Positions 42,358 to 51,217 of a stretch of DNA of 64,000 nucleotides are shown here, in pieces; positions within the stretch are counted from its first letter, which is position 1, and every line of letters begins with the position of its first letter. Location of the stretch: assembly GCA_030684575.1 (NCBI GenBank), contig JAUXVD010000021.1, positions 1 to 64,000 of the forward strand, read 5' to 3'. Position numbers and translations under genes: made by a program. Source of the stretch: Nitrospirota bacterium (GTDB lineage: Bacteria; Nitrospirota; Nitrospiria; Nitrospirales; Nitrospiraceae). The notes under the pieces were generated by a model, which was not told the DNA's origin, did no database searches, and saw only the letters and a program-made list of their open reading frames with translations.

Positions 42358-45300
42358 ATGACCATCGAGAGACAGACGTTCACCGATACGCAGCGCATGG
42401 AAGTGCGCTCCTACGTCCAATTGGCGAGAGAAGTCATTGCCCCGTATTGGCCGATGCGGACCTTCATCCATCACAATCCCTTACATGGGCTGGAAGGGCT
42501 GCATTTCGACGCGGCCATCAAGCGGGGGACACAGCTGTTCGGCGGCCGTGGGTATCTGAGCAACGAGACCTTTCGCCGCTACTTCAAGAGCGGGCGCATT
42601 TCCCCGGAAGACCTGCAGGCCACCATCGAGCCTCTTGCCGCTGCGAAACAGGTGACCTTTTCCGGTCGCACCACATCACACGTGGATGTGCTCATGGCGT
42701 CAATGGTGCACGGCATTTCCGAGACCCGGGTGAGTCAATCCGATCCGCCGGATCAGGACACACAGCAGGCCGTTCGCATGATTGAGTCCTGGCTCAAGGC
42801 CGTGGGCGCCGACGTTACGCCCCCCACCCTGTCGTTGATGCCGTGGGAGCCAGCGGAGCTTCCTCTCCGAGAAACTTGTGCCGTCTGGTGTGACCGGACG
42901 ATCGGCACGACGATCGTCGAGACGATCAACCGTGAAATGGTCAAGTGGTGCAGCGCCTTCCTCGATGAGGGGGAAGCCTCCTGGGCGATGCCGGATCGCG
43001 GCAAGAAGTTTTACCAAGTGTGGAAGTCTCTGGCCACGCACGATATGAGCTTACGGCTCATCGGCATTCGGAATGCGGCGCAGAAAATCGCCGCTCTGTC
43101 CGATCGGTCGGAAGACGCCCTCTTAGAGAGTTTGACGATCTTACAAATTCCCAAAGCCGCGTGGGAGGAATATCTGGCGCACCAGTTAGCGGCCTTGTCA
43201 GGCTGGGCCGGCTACATCAAGTGGCGTGTCGATCAAGGCAACTATCCCTGGCAACAACAGCAGCCGATCGATCTGGTGAAATATTTGGCGGTCCGCCTAT
43301 TTTACGAACGCGAACTGGTCGACCGAAGCTGCCGGGAGGCACTCGGATTTCCTGGAAGTGCCGACGCGATCCGCGCCTACATGGAGCGCTATCCCCACGC
43401 CTACTGGTTCCGCCGGGAATGGGTGGCAGGCTGTGTGGCGACGTCGGCCGCCAAACAGGCACGCCGGCTGAGCAAGGCCGGACGAGGGCCGGACGCCGAC
43501 GCCTGGGAGGAACTGGGCCGTCAGGAGTTTCGCCAGGCGAACGACCGCCGGGCGGAGAAGGCTGTGACCCTGGCCGCGCAGCGACTGCTCGATCTGGCGC
43601 AAGCCCTGGAGATCGATCCTCCCGCCATCGAATCAACCGCTCCGTCTGATGTCCCTGTCCTGCTCAACTGGATCGAAGGATTTCCTGCCTCGCAGCACGG
43701 ACCGCGATGGCTTGAGGCGTTTGAGGCCAGCCACCGCCGACAGGTACTGGCCGAACTGGCGACCGGAGTCCGCAAGGCTGCAGAAAACTCTCAGGCAGGA
43801 GATCACGCGGCCCCTTCACGACCGCTTGCCCAAGTGGTGTTCTGCATCGATGTACGCTCAGAGGTGTTTCGTCGTCACCTCGAACATCGCGGCGGGTACG
43901 AAACCTTGGGGCTTGCCGGATTTTTCGGTGTACCACTAGACTATCAGCCGTTCAATGCACAACATGCGGTGGCCCATTGTCCGGTGCTCCTGAAGCCCAA
44001 AAATCGGATTCGGGAGGTGCCTCGAAGCTATCATGTGGTGCAGGCCGAGCGGCACAAGATGGCGGCGCAACTCAGCAAGGCCGCGCACATGCTCCTGCAC
44101 GACTTGAAGGAAAATATCGTCACGCCCTATGTCATGGTGGAAGCGGTCGGGTGGCTGTTCGGCCTGCCCCTGTTCGGGAAGACCCTGTTCCCTGGCCGGT
44201 ACCACGCGATTTCCCGGTGGTTGAAGGCGCTCCTCATGCCCTCCATCGCCACGACGTTGACGGTCGAGAAAATTACGTGGAGCGAGGGCGAGGAAATGGT
44301 CGCGACCGAACAGCAGGCGAAGATCCGTGAAGTCGTGCGCGAGCGGTTCGGCTTGCACGGCGCGGCTCTCTCGTCCTCGCTCATGGAACAGATTCGCAGA
44401 AAGGCCATGGGAACGGCGGACGGAACCAGCAACGACGTGGCCCGAACCTTGGCCCTGTCGCCGCAGGACGAAGAACTGTTCTACGAGCGGCTCCGCCGGG
44501 AGTACGGCATCAGTCCACGAGGCGTTTCGGATCGGCTCCACCGTATCACGCATACCGGCTTCTCCACGACCGAGCAGGCCTATTTCGCCGAAGCGGCGCT
44601 ACGGCTCATGGGGCTCACCTCAAACTTCTCCCGCGTCGTCCTGTTCTGCGCACATGGCAGCACCTCGCTCAATAACCCCTACGAATCGGCGCTCGACTGT
44701 GGCGCCTGCGGAGGCAACCAGGGCTTGCCCAATGCGCGCGCCATCGCGGCGATGGCCAATAACCCAACCGTGCGTGAGTTATTGCAAGCACGCGGCATCA
44801 AGATTCCAGGCGATACCCATTTCTTCGCCGCGCAACATGACACCACCAGCGATTACGTTCGCATCGTGGATTTGGAGGACGTGCCTGCCACGCACCGGAA
44901 AGATCTCCAGCGCCTGGCAACAGACTTGGCCAACGCCGGGGCACGGACCGCACTCGAGCGAGGCACCTTCCTCGACGAGGGGGCCAACAGGATCGACCCC
45001 TCGACGGCCCAGCAGCAAGCCACGCGACGGGGCGACGACTGGGCACAGGTTCGTCCGGAATGGGGGCTCTCGAAGAACAGCCTCATGGTGATCGGGCGGC
45101 GCGAATTGACTCAGTCCGTCAATTTGCACGGGCGATCGTTCCTCCACTCCTACGATCATCGGCAGGATGCGTCGGGCAGATTACTGGAAACCATCATGAC
45201 GGCCCCGTTGGTGGTGGCGCAGTGGATCAACATGGAGCATTACTTTTCGACGGTCGATAACGAGGTCTACGGCAGCGCCAGCAAGGTCTACCACAACGTG

Positions 45301-45621
45301 GTCGGCCGCATCGGGGTCATGACCGGCGTCTGGAGCGATCTGCGCATTGGTCTGCCCGCCCAGACGGTCTGGAATGGGCACGAGCCCTACCACGAACCTA
45401 TGCGGTTGCTGGCCGTGATTGAAGCGCCCAAAGACCGTATCCGCGCCATCATCAATCGGCAACCGCTGCTTGAACAATTATTCGATCGGAGGTGGGTGAC
45501 GCTCGTGGCCTTGGAACCTCGGGACGGCGCGTTTTATCAGTACGATGGCATGAGCGAATGGACATTATTAGGAGGAGAGTCGCATGATCAGCTTAACACT
45601 GCATCCCATGAAAGAAATTAA
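42358..45621 (+). CDS. dabA: DabA inorganic-carbon transporter subunit (DUF2309), copy 1
   Basis: ATG 42358 (GGAG 8 bases upstream) gives 1087 residues. The carbonic-anhydrase-like zinc ligands of DabA are present: C496 and D498 in VVFCIDVRSEVF, H766 in LFCAHGST, C781 in ALDCGACGG; the H-to-C spacing of 15 matches characterised DabA. Other marks are PYWPMRTFIHHNPLHGLEGL near the start and VMTGVWSDLRIGLPAQTVW near the end. With DabB it is expected to hydrate CO2 unidirectionally to bicarbonate in the cytosol. The last 38 bases overlap the PII-like gene. Confidence 0.95.
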   Translation: MTIERQTFTDTQRMEVRSYVQLAREVIAPYWPMRTFIHHNPLHGLEGLHFDAAIKRGTQLFGGRGYLSNETFRRYFKSGRISPEDLQATIEPLAAAKQVTFSGRTTSHVDVLMASMVHGISETRVSQSDPPDQDTQQAVRMIESWLKAVGADVTPPTLSLMPWEPAELPLRETCAVWCDRTIGTTIVETINREMVKWCSAFLDEGEASWAMPDRGKKFYQVWKSLATHDMSLRLIGIRNAAQKIAALSDRSEDALLESLTILQIPKAAWEEYLAHQLAALSGWAGYIKWRVDQGNYPWQQQQPIDLVKYLAVRLFYERELVDRSCREALGFPGSADAIRAYMERYPHAYWFRREWVAGCVATSAAKQARRLSKAGRGPDADAWEELGRQEFRQANDRRAEKAVTLAAQRLLDLAQALEIDPPAIESTAPSDVPVLLNWIEGFPASQHGPRWLEAFEASHRRQVLAELATGVRKAAENSQAGDHAAPSRPLAQVVFCIDVRSEVFRRHLEHRGGYETLGLAGFFGVPLDYQPFNAQHAVAHCPVLLKPKNRIREVPRSYHVVQAERHKMAAQLSKAAHMLLHDLKENIVTPYVMVEAVGWLFGLPLFGKTLFPGRYHAISRWLKALLMPSIATTLTVEKITWSEGEEMVATEQQAKIREVVRERFGLHGAALSSSLMEQIRRKAMGTADGTSNDVARTLALSPQDEELFYERLRREYGISPRGVSDRLHRITHTGFSTTEQAYFAEAALRLMGLTSNFSRVVLFCAHGSTSLNNPYESALDCGACGGNQGLPNARAIAAMANNPTVRELLQARGIKIPGDTHFFAAQHDTTSDYVRIVDLEDVPATHRKDLQRLATDLANAGARTALERGTFLDEGANRIDPSTAQQQATRRGDDWAQVRPEWGLSKNSLMVIGRRELTQSVNLHGRSFLHSYDHRQDASGRLLETIMTAPLVVAQWINMEHYFSTVDNEVYGSASKVYHNVVGRIGVMTGVWSDLRIGLPAQTVWNGHEPYHEPMRLLAVIEAPKDRIRAIINRQPLLEQLFDRRWVTLVALEPRDGAFYQYDGMSEWTLLGGESHDQLNTASHERN

Positions 45622-45913
45622 GATCGTAGTCGAGGGCGAGCAGGTCAAATTTGTGACCGACATGCTGGATCGTGTCGGCGCAACCGGCTACACGATCATC
45701 AACAATGTATCGGGCAAGGGCCATCACGGATTTCATGAGGGCCATTTGCTCTTTAACGACACCAGCAGCCAGGTGATCGTCTTCACGGTCGTGCCGGAAG
45801 AGCGAGTCGAACCGATTCTGGCGGGCCTGGGTCCGCTCTTCAATAAACATTCAGGCGCGATGTTTGTGACGGACGTGGCCGTCAGCCGTCGTGATCGCTT
45901 CGTCGCCAAATAA
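45584..45913 (+). CDS. PII-like regulatory protein coupled to dabA
   Basis: 109 residues; ATG 45584 with a strong AGGAGGAG 6 bases upstream, inside the dabA end. PII-like ferredoxin fold: MKEIKIVVEGEQVKFVTDMLDRVGATGYTIINNVSGKG, then the short T-loop region HHGFHEGHLLFND, and VIVFTVVPEERVEPILAGLGPLF. It lacks the uridylylation Tyr of GlnB and is closer to the PII-like proteins found beside bicarbonate transporters (the SbtB or CPII role). It probably gates DabAB activity by a nucleotide or carbon signal. The overlap suggests fixed stoichiometry. Confidence 0.85.
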   Translation: MISLTLHPMKEIKIVVEGEQVKFVTDMLDRVGATGYTIINNVSGKGHHGFHEGHLLFNDTSSQVIVFTVVPEERVEPILAGLGPLFNKHSGAMFVTDVAVSRRDRFVAK

Positions 45914-46037
45914 GAAGGCCGGTCGCCCCGGTCCGCTCGCGCCGATGCCTCCCTTGAGGGTCTGCGCCAGACGGGGCATACTGCCCACGCGACGATAAGA
46001 GCTCTTTTGCTCCTGTGCGCTGCCTAACTGAGTACCA

Positions 46038-48008
46038 ATGCCTATGCCTTCCTCACGTCGATCACGTCCCAAGCTATCCGCCCAGGCGCAATCGGACATC
46101 GCCGCCGGGGAAGTCTTGGTGTGGCTCAGTGACTGCATCCAGGGCGGCCTCTGTTTTGTGTCCCACGGCGCCGTGATCTTCGAAAACGCGCAGTTCGGAG
46201 AGCTGGTCGAGGCACCTCATCCGGGGTCGGAGCTTCCGCTGCGAACGCGTCTTCTCGATGAGGCGATGGCCTGGAATCACGAACCGCTCGGAGCCCGTGA
46301 CACAACGGAATATCGCATGACGGATCGACAGGGCGATCCGCTCATTTACGAATGCCGATTCAACGTCGTTCCCTATCGCGGCGACAACGGCGTGCTCATC
46401 GTGCTGGAAAATGTCACGGAGCGGACTCTGCTCTCGCAGGAAGCCTCCCAGGTGGCCCGGTTTCAGTCGGTCCTCGCGCGCATCGGAACGCTGGCGGTGA
46501 GCGGAACCCCGGTCCAAGAAATCATGAACGAGGCCGCGCGCCTGACGGCCGAGGCCTTGCACGTGGAACTCTGCAAAATTCTCATTCCTCGTGAGTCGGA
46601 TGAGCACCTGTATCTCGTCGCCGGTACCGGGTGGCCTGAAGGGCTCATCGGAACCTTGACGGTAGAGGGAGGTACGCATTCTCAGGCGGGTTTTGCGATC
46701 CGCGAACGGCAGCCGGTAGTCGTGCGCGACTTGCGCACAGAAACGCGCTTCATGCCCTCGAAGCTCCTGTCGGAACATGGCGGCATTGCCGGCATGAGTG
46801 TGCCCATGATGGTGCAGGATCGGGTGTACGGGGTCATGGGGGCGCACTGCAAGTCCGTGCGTGATTTTTCACCCAAAGAATTGGAGTTTCTCCGCTCGGT
46901 CGCCAACACGGTAGCCACCGTGCTCGAACGATGGCGGCGAGAAGAAACGCAGCTTCAGCTCTATCACCGGATGTTCGAACTGGTGCAGGACGGCGTCATG
47001 TTAACCGATACGCAGGGGGCGCTCCTGGAATGGAACCCCGCGATGGAACGTCTGTCGGGCTGGACACGGCACGAGGTCATCGGGCGAACGCCGTCGTTAC
47101 TGAGATCCGGAAAGCATCCGCCGGAATTCTTCGAGCGCATGTGGCAGACGATCCGCTCCGGGTCGGCCTTCGTCGACCGTGTGGTGAACCGCCGCAAGGA
47201 CGGGTCCGAGTTTCTGGCGTGGGAAAGCGTGAGCCCGGTCAAAGACCCGGACGGGACCATCCGCTACTTTCTCGCCATCCTGACCGACCTCAGCGAGCGC
47301 GAACAGATGCTGGAAGCCCTGCGCCATACGGAACAGGTGAAACTCGTCGGCCAACTCGCCGGCGGCATCCTCCACGAAGTCCGCAATCCTCTTATCGGAC
47401 TCGGGAGCCTCGCCACCCATCTGGCCGACCAGGACACGCTCCCTCAAGCCGCGCGCGACCGGTGCCGCTTGATCGCGCGCGAAGCGGCGCGGATCGACGA
47501 CCTCCTGGAATCTCATCTTGGGCAGTTGCGGCCACGACCCTTCGAGATCGCCCCCTGTGACCTGTCCTCGCTGCTTGACGACACCCTGACCCTGTTGCAT
47601 CCGAACCTATCGAAGCACCGCGTGTCCGTGAAGAGAAACCTGGCCGCGAACCTTCCCTTGGTGGAGGCCTCGCGAGCCCATATGCTCCAGGTGTGTCTGA
47701 ACATCGCCATGAATGCGATCGACGCGATGCCGAACGGCGGAGAATTGACGATCACCCTCAGGCCGGAGACCAGGCGAGGCCTAGGGCTGCTCATGACTGT
47801 CGCCGATTCCGGGAAGGGCATCTCCCCTGAAAACTTGCAGCGCATCTACGAACCGTTCTTTACGAATGGAAAAGCCAAAGGTGTCGGTCTTGGGCTGACC
47901 ATTACCCGCGACATCATCGAGCGACATGGCGGCCACTTGCTGATTCACAGTCCACCTGGCAGCGGGGCCGTCGTGGACGTCTGGCTTCCACTGAAATGCG
48001 AGGGCTAA
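46038..48008 (+). CDS. Soluble histidine kinase with GAF and PAS domains
   Basis: 656 residues, no TM helix. Order: an N-terminal PAS-like region (about 20-135), GAF (about 150-300: GTLAVSGTPVQEIMNEAARLTAEAL...ERQPVVVRDLRTETRF), PAS (about 315-430: VQDGVMLTDTQGALLEWNPAMERLSGW), HisKA with GQLAGGILHEVRNPLIGLGSL, and HATPase (QVCLNIAMNAIDAMPNGG, DSGKGISPENLQRIYEPFFT, GVGLGLTITRDIIERHGG). NtrB-like architecture. It lies 1 base before the sigma-54 regulator and 124 bases after the PII-like gene. A cytosolic metabolic signal is likely sensed. Confidence 0.93.
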   Translation: MPMPSSRRSRPKLSAQAQSDIAAGEVLVWLSDCIQGGLCFVSHGAVIFENAQFGELVEAPHPGSELPLRTRLLDEAMAWNHEPLGARDTTEYRMTDRQGDPLIYECRFNVVPYRGDNGVLIVLENVTERTLLSQEASQVARFQSVLARIGTLAVSGTPVQEIMNEAARLTAEALHVELCKILIPRESDEHLYLVAGTGWPEGLIGTLTVEGGTHSQAGFAIRERQPVVVRDLRTETRFMPSKLLSEHGGIAGMSVPMMVQDRVYGVMGAHCKSVRDFSPKELEFLRSVANTVATVLERWRREETQLQLYHRMFELVQDGVMLTDTQGALLEWNPAMERLSGWTRHEVIGRTPSLLRSGKHPPEFFERMWQTIRSGSAFVDRVVNRRKDGSEFLAWESVSPVKDPDGTIRYFLAILTDLSEREQMLEALRHTEQVKLVGQLAGGILHEVRNPLIGLGSLATHLADQDTLPQAARDRCRLIAREAARIDDLLESHLGQLRPRPFEIAPCDLSSLLDDTLTLLHPNLSKHRVSVKRNLAANLPLVEASRAHMLQVCLNIAMNAIDAMPNGGELTITLRPETRRGLGLLMTVADSGKGISPENLQRIYEPFFTNGKAKGVGLGLTITRDIIERHGGHLLIHSPPGSGAVVDVWLPLKCEG

Positions 48009-48009
48009 C

Positions 48010-49410
48010 ATGGCATGGCAACTTCTACTGGTCGAGGATGAAGCGTCCGTTCGGGAGGCCTTCGCCCTGCGTCTCACCGGCCAGGGCTACCTCGTCCAAA
48101 CGGCGGGATCGGGGGAAGACGCCCTCACCCTCCTGCGCTCCTTCGAGCCGGATATCCTGGTGTTGGATCTCGTCATGCCCAACCTCTCGGGCCTGGACGT
48201 CCTCGCCCGGGTGAAACAAACCACACCGGAGCTTCTCGTGATCGTGCTGACCGCCAGAGGAACGGTAAAGGATGCGGTCGAAGCCATGCGGCTCGGGGCC
48301 TTCGATTTTGTGGCTAAGTCCATCGACATGGACGATCTCCACCACACCCTGCGCCGCGCAACGGATCTGCTCACGCTGCGCCGGCAGGTCCAACTGCACA
48401 CCAGTCAGGATGCAAAGGGCTATGCGATCGATCGCATCATCGCAAACAGTCCCGCCATGCAGACGTTTATGCAGCAGGTTCGGGAATTGGCCAAGAGCGA
48501 TCGCGTGACGGTCCTGCTCCAAGGCGAGACCGGGACCGGCAAGCAGTACATGGGCCGCGTGATCCATTTCAACAGTCCACGGGCAGACAAGCCCTGCATG
48601 GAAGTGGATTGCCCCTCTATCCCGCGCGAACTGTTCGAGAGCGAATTGTTCGGCCATGAGAAGGGATCGTTTACGGGGGCTGCAGGACGAAAATGCGGAC
48701 TGCTCGAACTGGCCGATGGCGGGACGGTCCTCTTCGATGAAATCGGCGACTTGCCGCTCCCCCTGCAGGCGAAGCTCTTACGGGTGATCGAAGAGCGGAC
48801 GTTGCGTCGCGTCGGAGGCGCGGCCACGATCCCTGTGGATGTCCGTTTCATGGCCGCGACGAATCGTGATCTCAAAGAGGCGGTCGCGAAGGGCGAGTTT
48901 CGCGAGGATCTCTACTATCGGCTCAACGTCGTGACGCTCACCGTCCCGCCGCTCCGCGAACGAGGCGACGAGATCATTCCTCTCGCCGAGCAGTTTCTCA
49001 TTCGTTCTGCGGTGGCGCTCAAGAAGCCGGTCCGCACATTGGGCGCGAGCGCACAGGCCCTCTTGCGCCAATACCGCTTCCCCGGCAATATCCGTGAGTT
49101 GAGCAATCTCATGGAACGGGCCGTCCTGTTCTGCCAAGGCTCAACCCTCGAAGCCGCCAACTTTCCCTCCGATGTCCATAGCGGAAGCCTGCCATCGGTC
49201 CCAGCAGCGCAGACACATCCGATTCCTGCATCGGATGCGTCCGATCCCACCGCCGTCCAGATCTCCTTTCGAGTCGGAGAGCAATCGCTGAACGATCTTG
49301 AAGATCGGATCATCGCCGAGGTGCTGCAGCGGTCAGACGGCAACAAGACCCTAGCCGCCAAACATCTCGGCATCACGCGCTGGATGCTGGACCGGCGGCG
49401 CAAACCGTAA
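48010..49410 (+). CDS. Sigma-54-dependent response regulator of the dab region
   Basis: 466 residues. Receiver domain with Asp in DILVLDLVMPNLSG; AAA+ domain with Walker A GETGTGKQ, contact loop GSFTGA (residues 219-224, Ala to Ser variant of GAFTGA), [13 protein letters not shown] (Walker B), and LRERGDEIIPLA; C-terminal Fis helix-turn-helix GNKTLAAKHLGITRWMLDRRR. It is the natural activator of the four sigma-54 promoters at 40591, 49676, 54661 and 63543, whose shared palindrome could be its binding site. The last of these is about 14 kb away. Confidence 0.93.
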   Translation: MAWQLLLVEDEASVREAFALRLTGQGYLVQTAGSGEDALTLLRSFEPDILVLDLVMPNLSGLDVLARVKQTTPELLVIVLTARGTVKDAVEAMRLGAFDFVAKSIDMDDLHHTLRRATDLLTLRRQVQLHTSQDAKGYAIDRIIANSPAMQTFMQQVRELAKSDRVTVLLQGETGTGKQYMGRVIHFNSPRADKPCMEVDCPSIPRELFESELFGHEKGSFTGAAGRKCGLLELADGGTVLFDEIGDLPLPLQAKLLRVIEERTLRRVGGAATIPVDVRFMAATNRDLKEAVAKGEFREDLYYRLNVVTLTVPPLRERGDEIIPLAEQFLIRSAVALKKPVRTLGASAQALLRQYRFPGNIRELSNLMERAVLFCQGSTLEAANFPSDVHSGSLPSVPAAQTHPIPASDASDPTAVQISFRVGEQSLNDLEDRIIAEVLQRSDGNKTLAAKHLGITRWMLDRRRKP

Positions 49411-49504
49411 ATCCTCCACCTACGGCCCCTCCTCCCTCTTGTCTGGCGTCCCAGCCCCCTGCTCTCCACCCACGCCTCAGGGCATCTGTACGACAACGGT
49501 GAGT

Positions 49505-49550
49505 GCGGCCATGCACGATCGTTGGGCACACCGTGCATGCACACACGGTT
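49505..49550 (+). promoter_or_regulatory. Double palindrome, candidate activator site (UAS)
   Basis: GTGCGGCCATGCACGATCG (49505-49523) is followed by CGTGCATGCACACACGG (49534-49550). ATGCACG (49513) and CGTGCAT (49534) are also perfect inverted arms. GTGC at 49535 lies 142 bases before the -24 GG. The first block aligns closely with those before dabB and dabA2. Confidence 0.6.
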
Positions 49551-49675
49551 TCACCGACGGAACACGAGCTCTCCGCTCCAGCTCTTTTCAGTGGGTGGGA
49601 GGCCCACGGGAAGATTCGTGAGTCGCGGTGCGGAGTTACTCTCTTCTCCGCATGGGGAACCCTCGTGCAGGAGCG

Positions 49676-49691
49676 CGGAACTCTATTTGCA
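49676..49691 (+). promoter_or_regulatory. Sigma-54 promoter of the exported-protein operon
   Basis: CGGAACTCTATTTGCA: GG 49677-49678, GC 49689-49690, 10 bases apart, TTGCA perfect. Predicted start near 49702, 23 bases before the ATG. Confidence 0.75.
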
Positions 49692-49724
49692 ATAGCTTCA
49701 GGAGACAACCAGGGAGCGAGACCC

Positions 49725-50729
49725 ATGAAGACTCTGTCCTTCGTCATCGTCCTGCTTCTGACCAGTGCGTCTGCCTGGGCGGCAATGGTGCAACCCGTTC
49801 CCGCGACAAGCTCAACGTCGTCGGAACAGATTGTGCCCGATCATGTGATTCTGTTTGTGCTGGAAGGAGTCGATCAGCCGGCGCTCACGGCGGGGCCGAT
49901 GCCGGTCCTGAAGCGCCTTGTACAGGATGGGGCCGTGACATGGTCGGCCGCAACGAGTACGCCTCCGCTTCGCCTCCCGGCCATGGCCTCCCTGCTCACG
50001 GGGCTACCGGTCGAGAAGCACGGCATCACATGGAACACCTTCGAATTCAGCCGAGGCTATCCTCGCCCCCCCACGATCTTCGACTATCTCGACCTCAGCG
50101 GCGGGCGGGACAGCGCCATCTTCCTGATGGACGAATCGCTCTACCAGCTCGCGAAACCGGAACCCTATACGGATTATCAGCTGTGCGGGCCGCTCAAGCC
50201 GGAATGCAGTCCGGAGCGGCTCGTGTCCTATATCAAGCAGTATTTCAAGAAGGCGACGAGCGGCCATGGATATGGGCATGCGATTCTGGCGCTGCCGCAT
50301 CTCCTCGTGGTGCATCTGCCGGATGGAGGGCGCGCCGGCGTCGAGCGAGGCTGGACCTCGAAGAACTATCGCACAGCGCTCCAGTCGGTGGATCGGGCGA
50401 TGGGGTCAGTGCTGGAGATCTTCAAAGAGCATGGATTGCTCACGCGCACCACGGTGTTTGTCACGTCTTTGAGTGGGACCGGCGCGACGAAACCAACAGC
50501 GGCAGAAGCGCAGACCACACCCGTCTCATCGCTCGTCCCCTGGATTGCCTCCGGTGTCGGGATTAAGACCGGACATGCGATTCGTCAGCCCGTCTCCATT
50601 GTAGATACCGGCGCAACAGTGCTGCGGGCGTTTCGAGTTGAGACGCATACCGAGTGGGACAGCCGTGTGGTCGAGGAGATCTTTCGCGACGCCGGCGCCA
50701 TATCCGCTATTCCGACGAAGGGACGGTGA
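49725..50729 (+). CDS. Exported alkaline-phosphatase-superfamily protein with lost metal ligands
   Basis: ATG 49725 (GGGAG upstream) gives 334 residues with a signal peptide (FVIVLLLTSASAWA). Fold marks of type I phosphodiesterases/nucleotide pyrophosphatases are present: DHVILFVLEGVDQPAL, STPPLRLPAMASLLTGLPVEKHGITWN, and VDRAMGSVLEIFKEHGLLTRTTVFVTS. But the usual D-x-x-GHxxGW reads PDGGRAGVERGW, and the DHG after VTS reads LSGTG, so two metal-binding sites look destroyed. It is probably a binding or structural protein rather than a hydrolase. First gene of a sigma-54 operon through cysD. Confidence 0.82.
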   Translation: MKTLSFVIVLLLTSASAWAAMVQPVPATSSTSSEQIVPDHVILFVLEGVDQPALTAGPMPVLKRLVQDGAVTWSAATSTPPLRLPAMASLLTGLPVEKHGITWNTFEFSRGYPRPPTIFDYLDLSGGRDSAIFLMDESLYQLAKPEPYTDYQLCGPLKPECSPERLVSYIKQYFKKATSGHGYGHAILALPHLLVVHLPDGGRAGVERGWTSKNYRTALQSVDRAMGSVLEIFKEHGLLTRTTVFVTSLSGTGATKPTAAEAQTTPVSSLVPWIASGVGIKTGHAIRQPVSIVDTGATVLRAFRVETHTEWDSRVVEEIFRDAGAISAIPTKGR

Positions 50730-50735
50730 TTGCGC

Positions 50736-51197
50736 ATGACCTCTGCCGACTACAAGCCGCGCCTTACTACGCAGATCTGGCGCATAATCCTGGGTTGCGC
50801 CTCTGTCGCATGGATTACGTGGGTGGGGGCCGACGCTATCGCAGATTCGCGTGAAACGTCGGCGAAGGCCTATGCCATCACCATCGATGCCACGTCGATC
50901 GTGTCCCAAAGCTGGTGGCAGGTGCCGGGCGTGACTCCCTCGATTTGGACCTCCGATCCAGAGACGTCCGATGCCTATCGGACATCGGAGCCTCGCGATC
51001 TTCAGTTGAAGCCGGGCCAATATAAATTCATCAGCTTCACGTTCGACTTTCCCTTTGAGGTGACGCCGGAGGGAGCCGTGGCATATGCACCGACACTCGA
51101 TCAATGCGTGGAGGGACGTGGCACACACACCTTGATCGTGCGATGCAAGCGGACCTATCCGCATGGGGGACAGCCGGAGTATTCCTTCGCTCCATGA
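50736..51197 (+). CDS. Small exported protein of unknown function
   Basis: ATG 50736, 6 bases after the previous stop (a TTG at 50730 is also possible); 153 residues. An N-terminal hydrophobic signal (IWRIILGCASVAWITWVGADAIA) is followed by a beta-rich domain: AYAITIDATSIVSQSWWQVPGVTPSIWTS, LQLKPGQYKFISFTFDFPFEVTPEGAVAYA, and two C-terminal cysteines (DQCVEG, IVRCKR) about 14 apart that may pair. I do not recognise a family. It is in the sigma-54 operon and likely periplasmic. Confidence 0.72.
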   Translation: MTSADYKPRLTTQIWRIILGCASVAWITWVGADAIADSRETSAKAYAITIDATSIVSQSWWQVPGVTPSIWTSDPETSDAYRTSEPRDLQLKPGQYKFISFTFDFPFEVTPEGAVAYAPTLDQCVEGRGTHTLIVRCKRTYPHGGQPEYSFAP

Positions 51198-51217
51198 ACC
51201 AGGAACAGAGAGGCACT

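Larger units (their letters stand above)
49411..49724 (+). promoter_or_regulatory. Regulatory region upstream of the exported-protein operon
   Basis: No gene. It contains palindromes at 49505-49550 and a sigma-54 promoter at 49676-49691 (listed separately). A pyrimidine-rich run follows the regulator stop, with no clear terminator hairpin. Confidence 0.55.
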
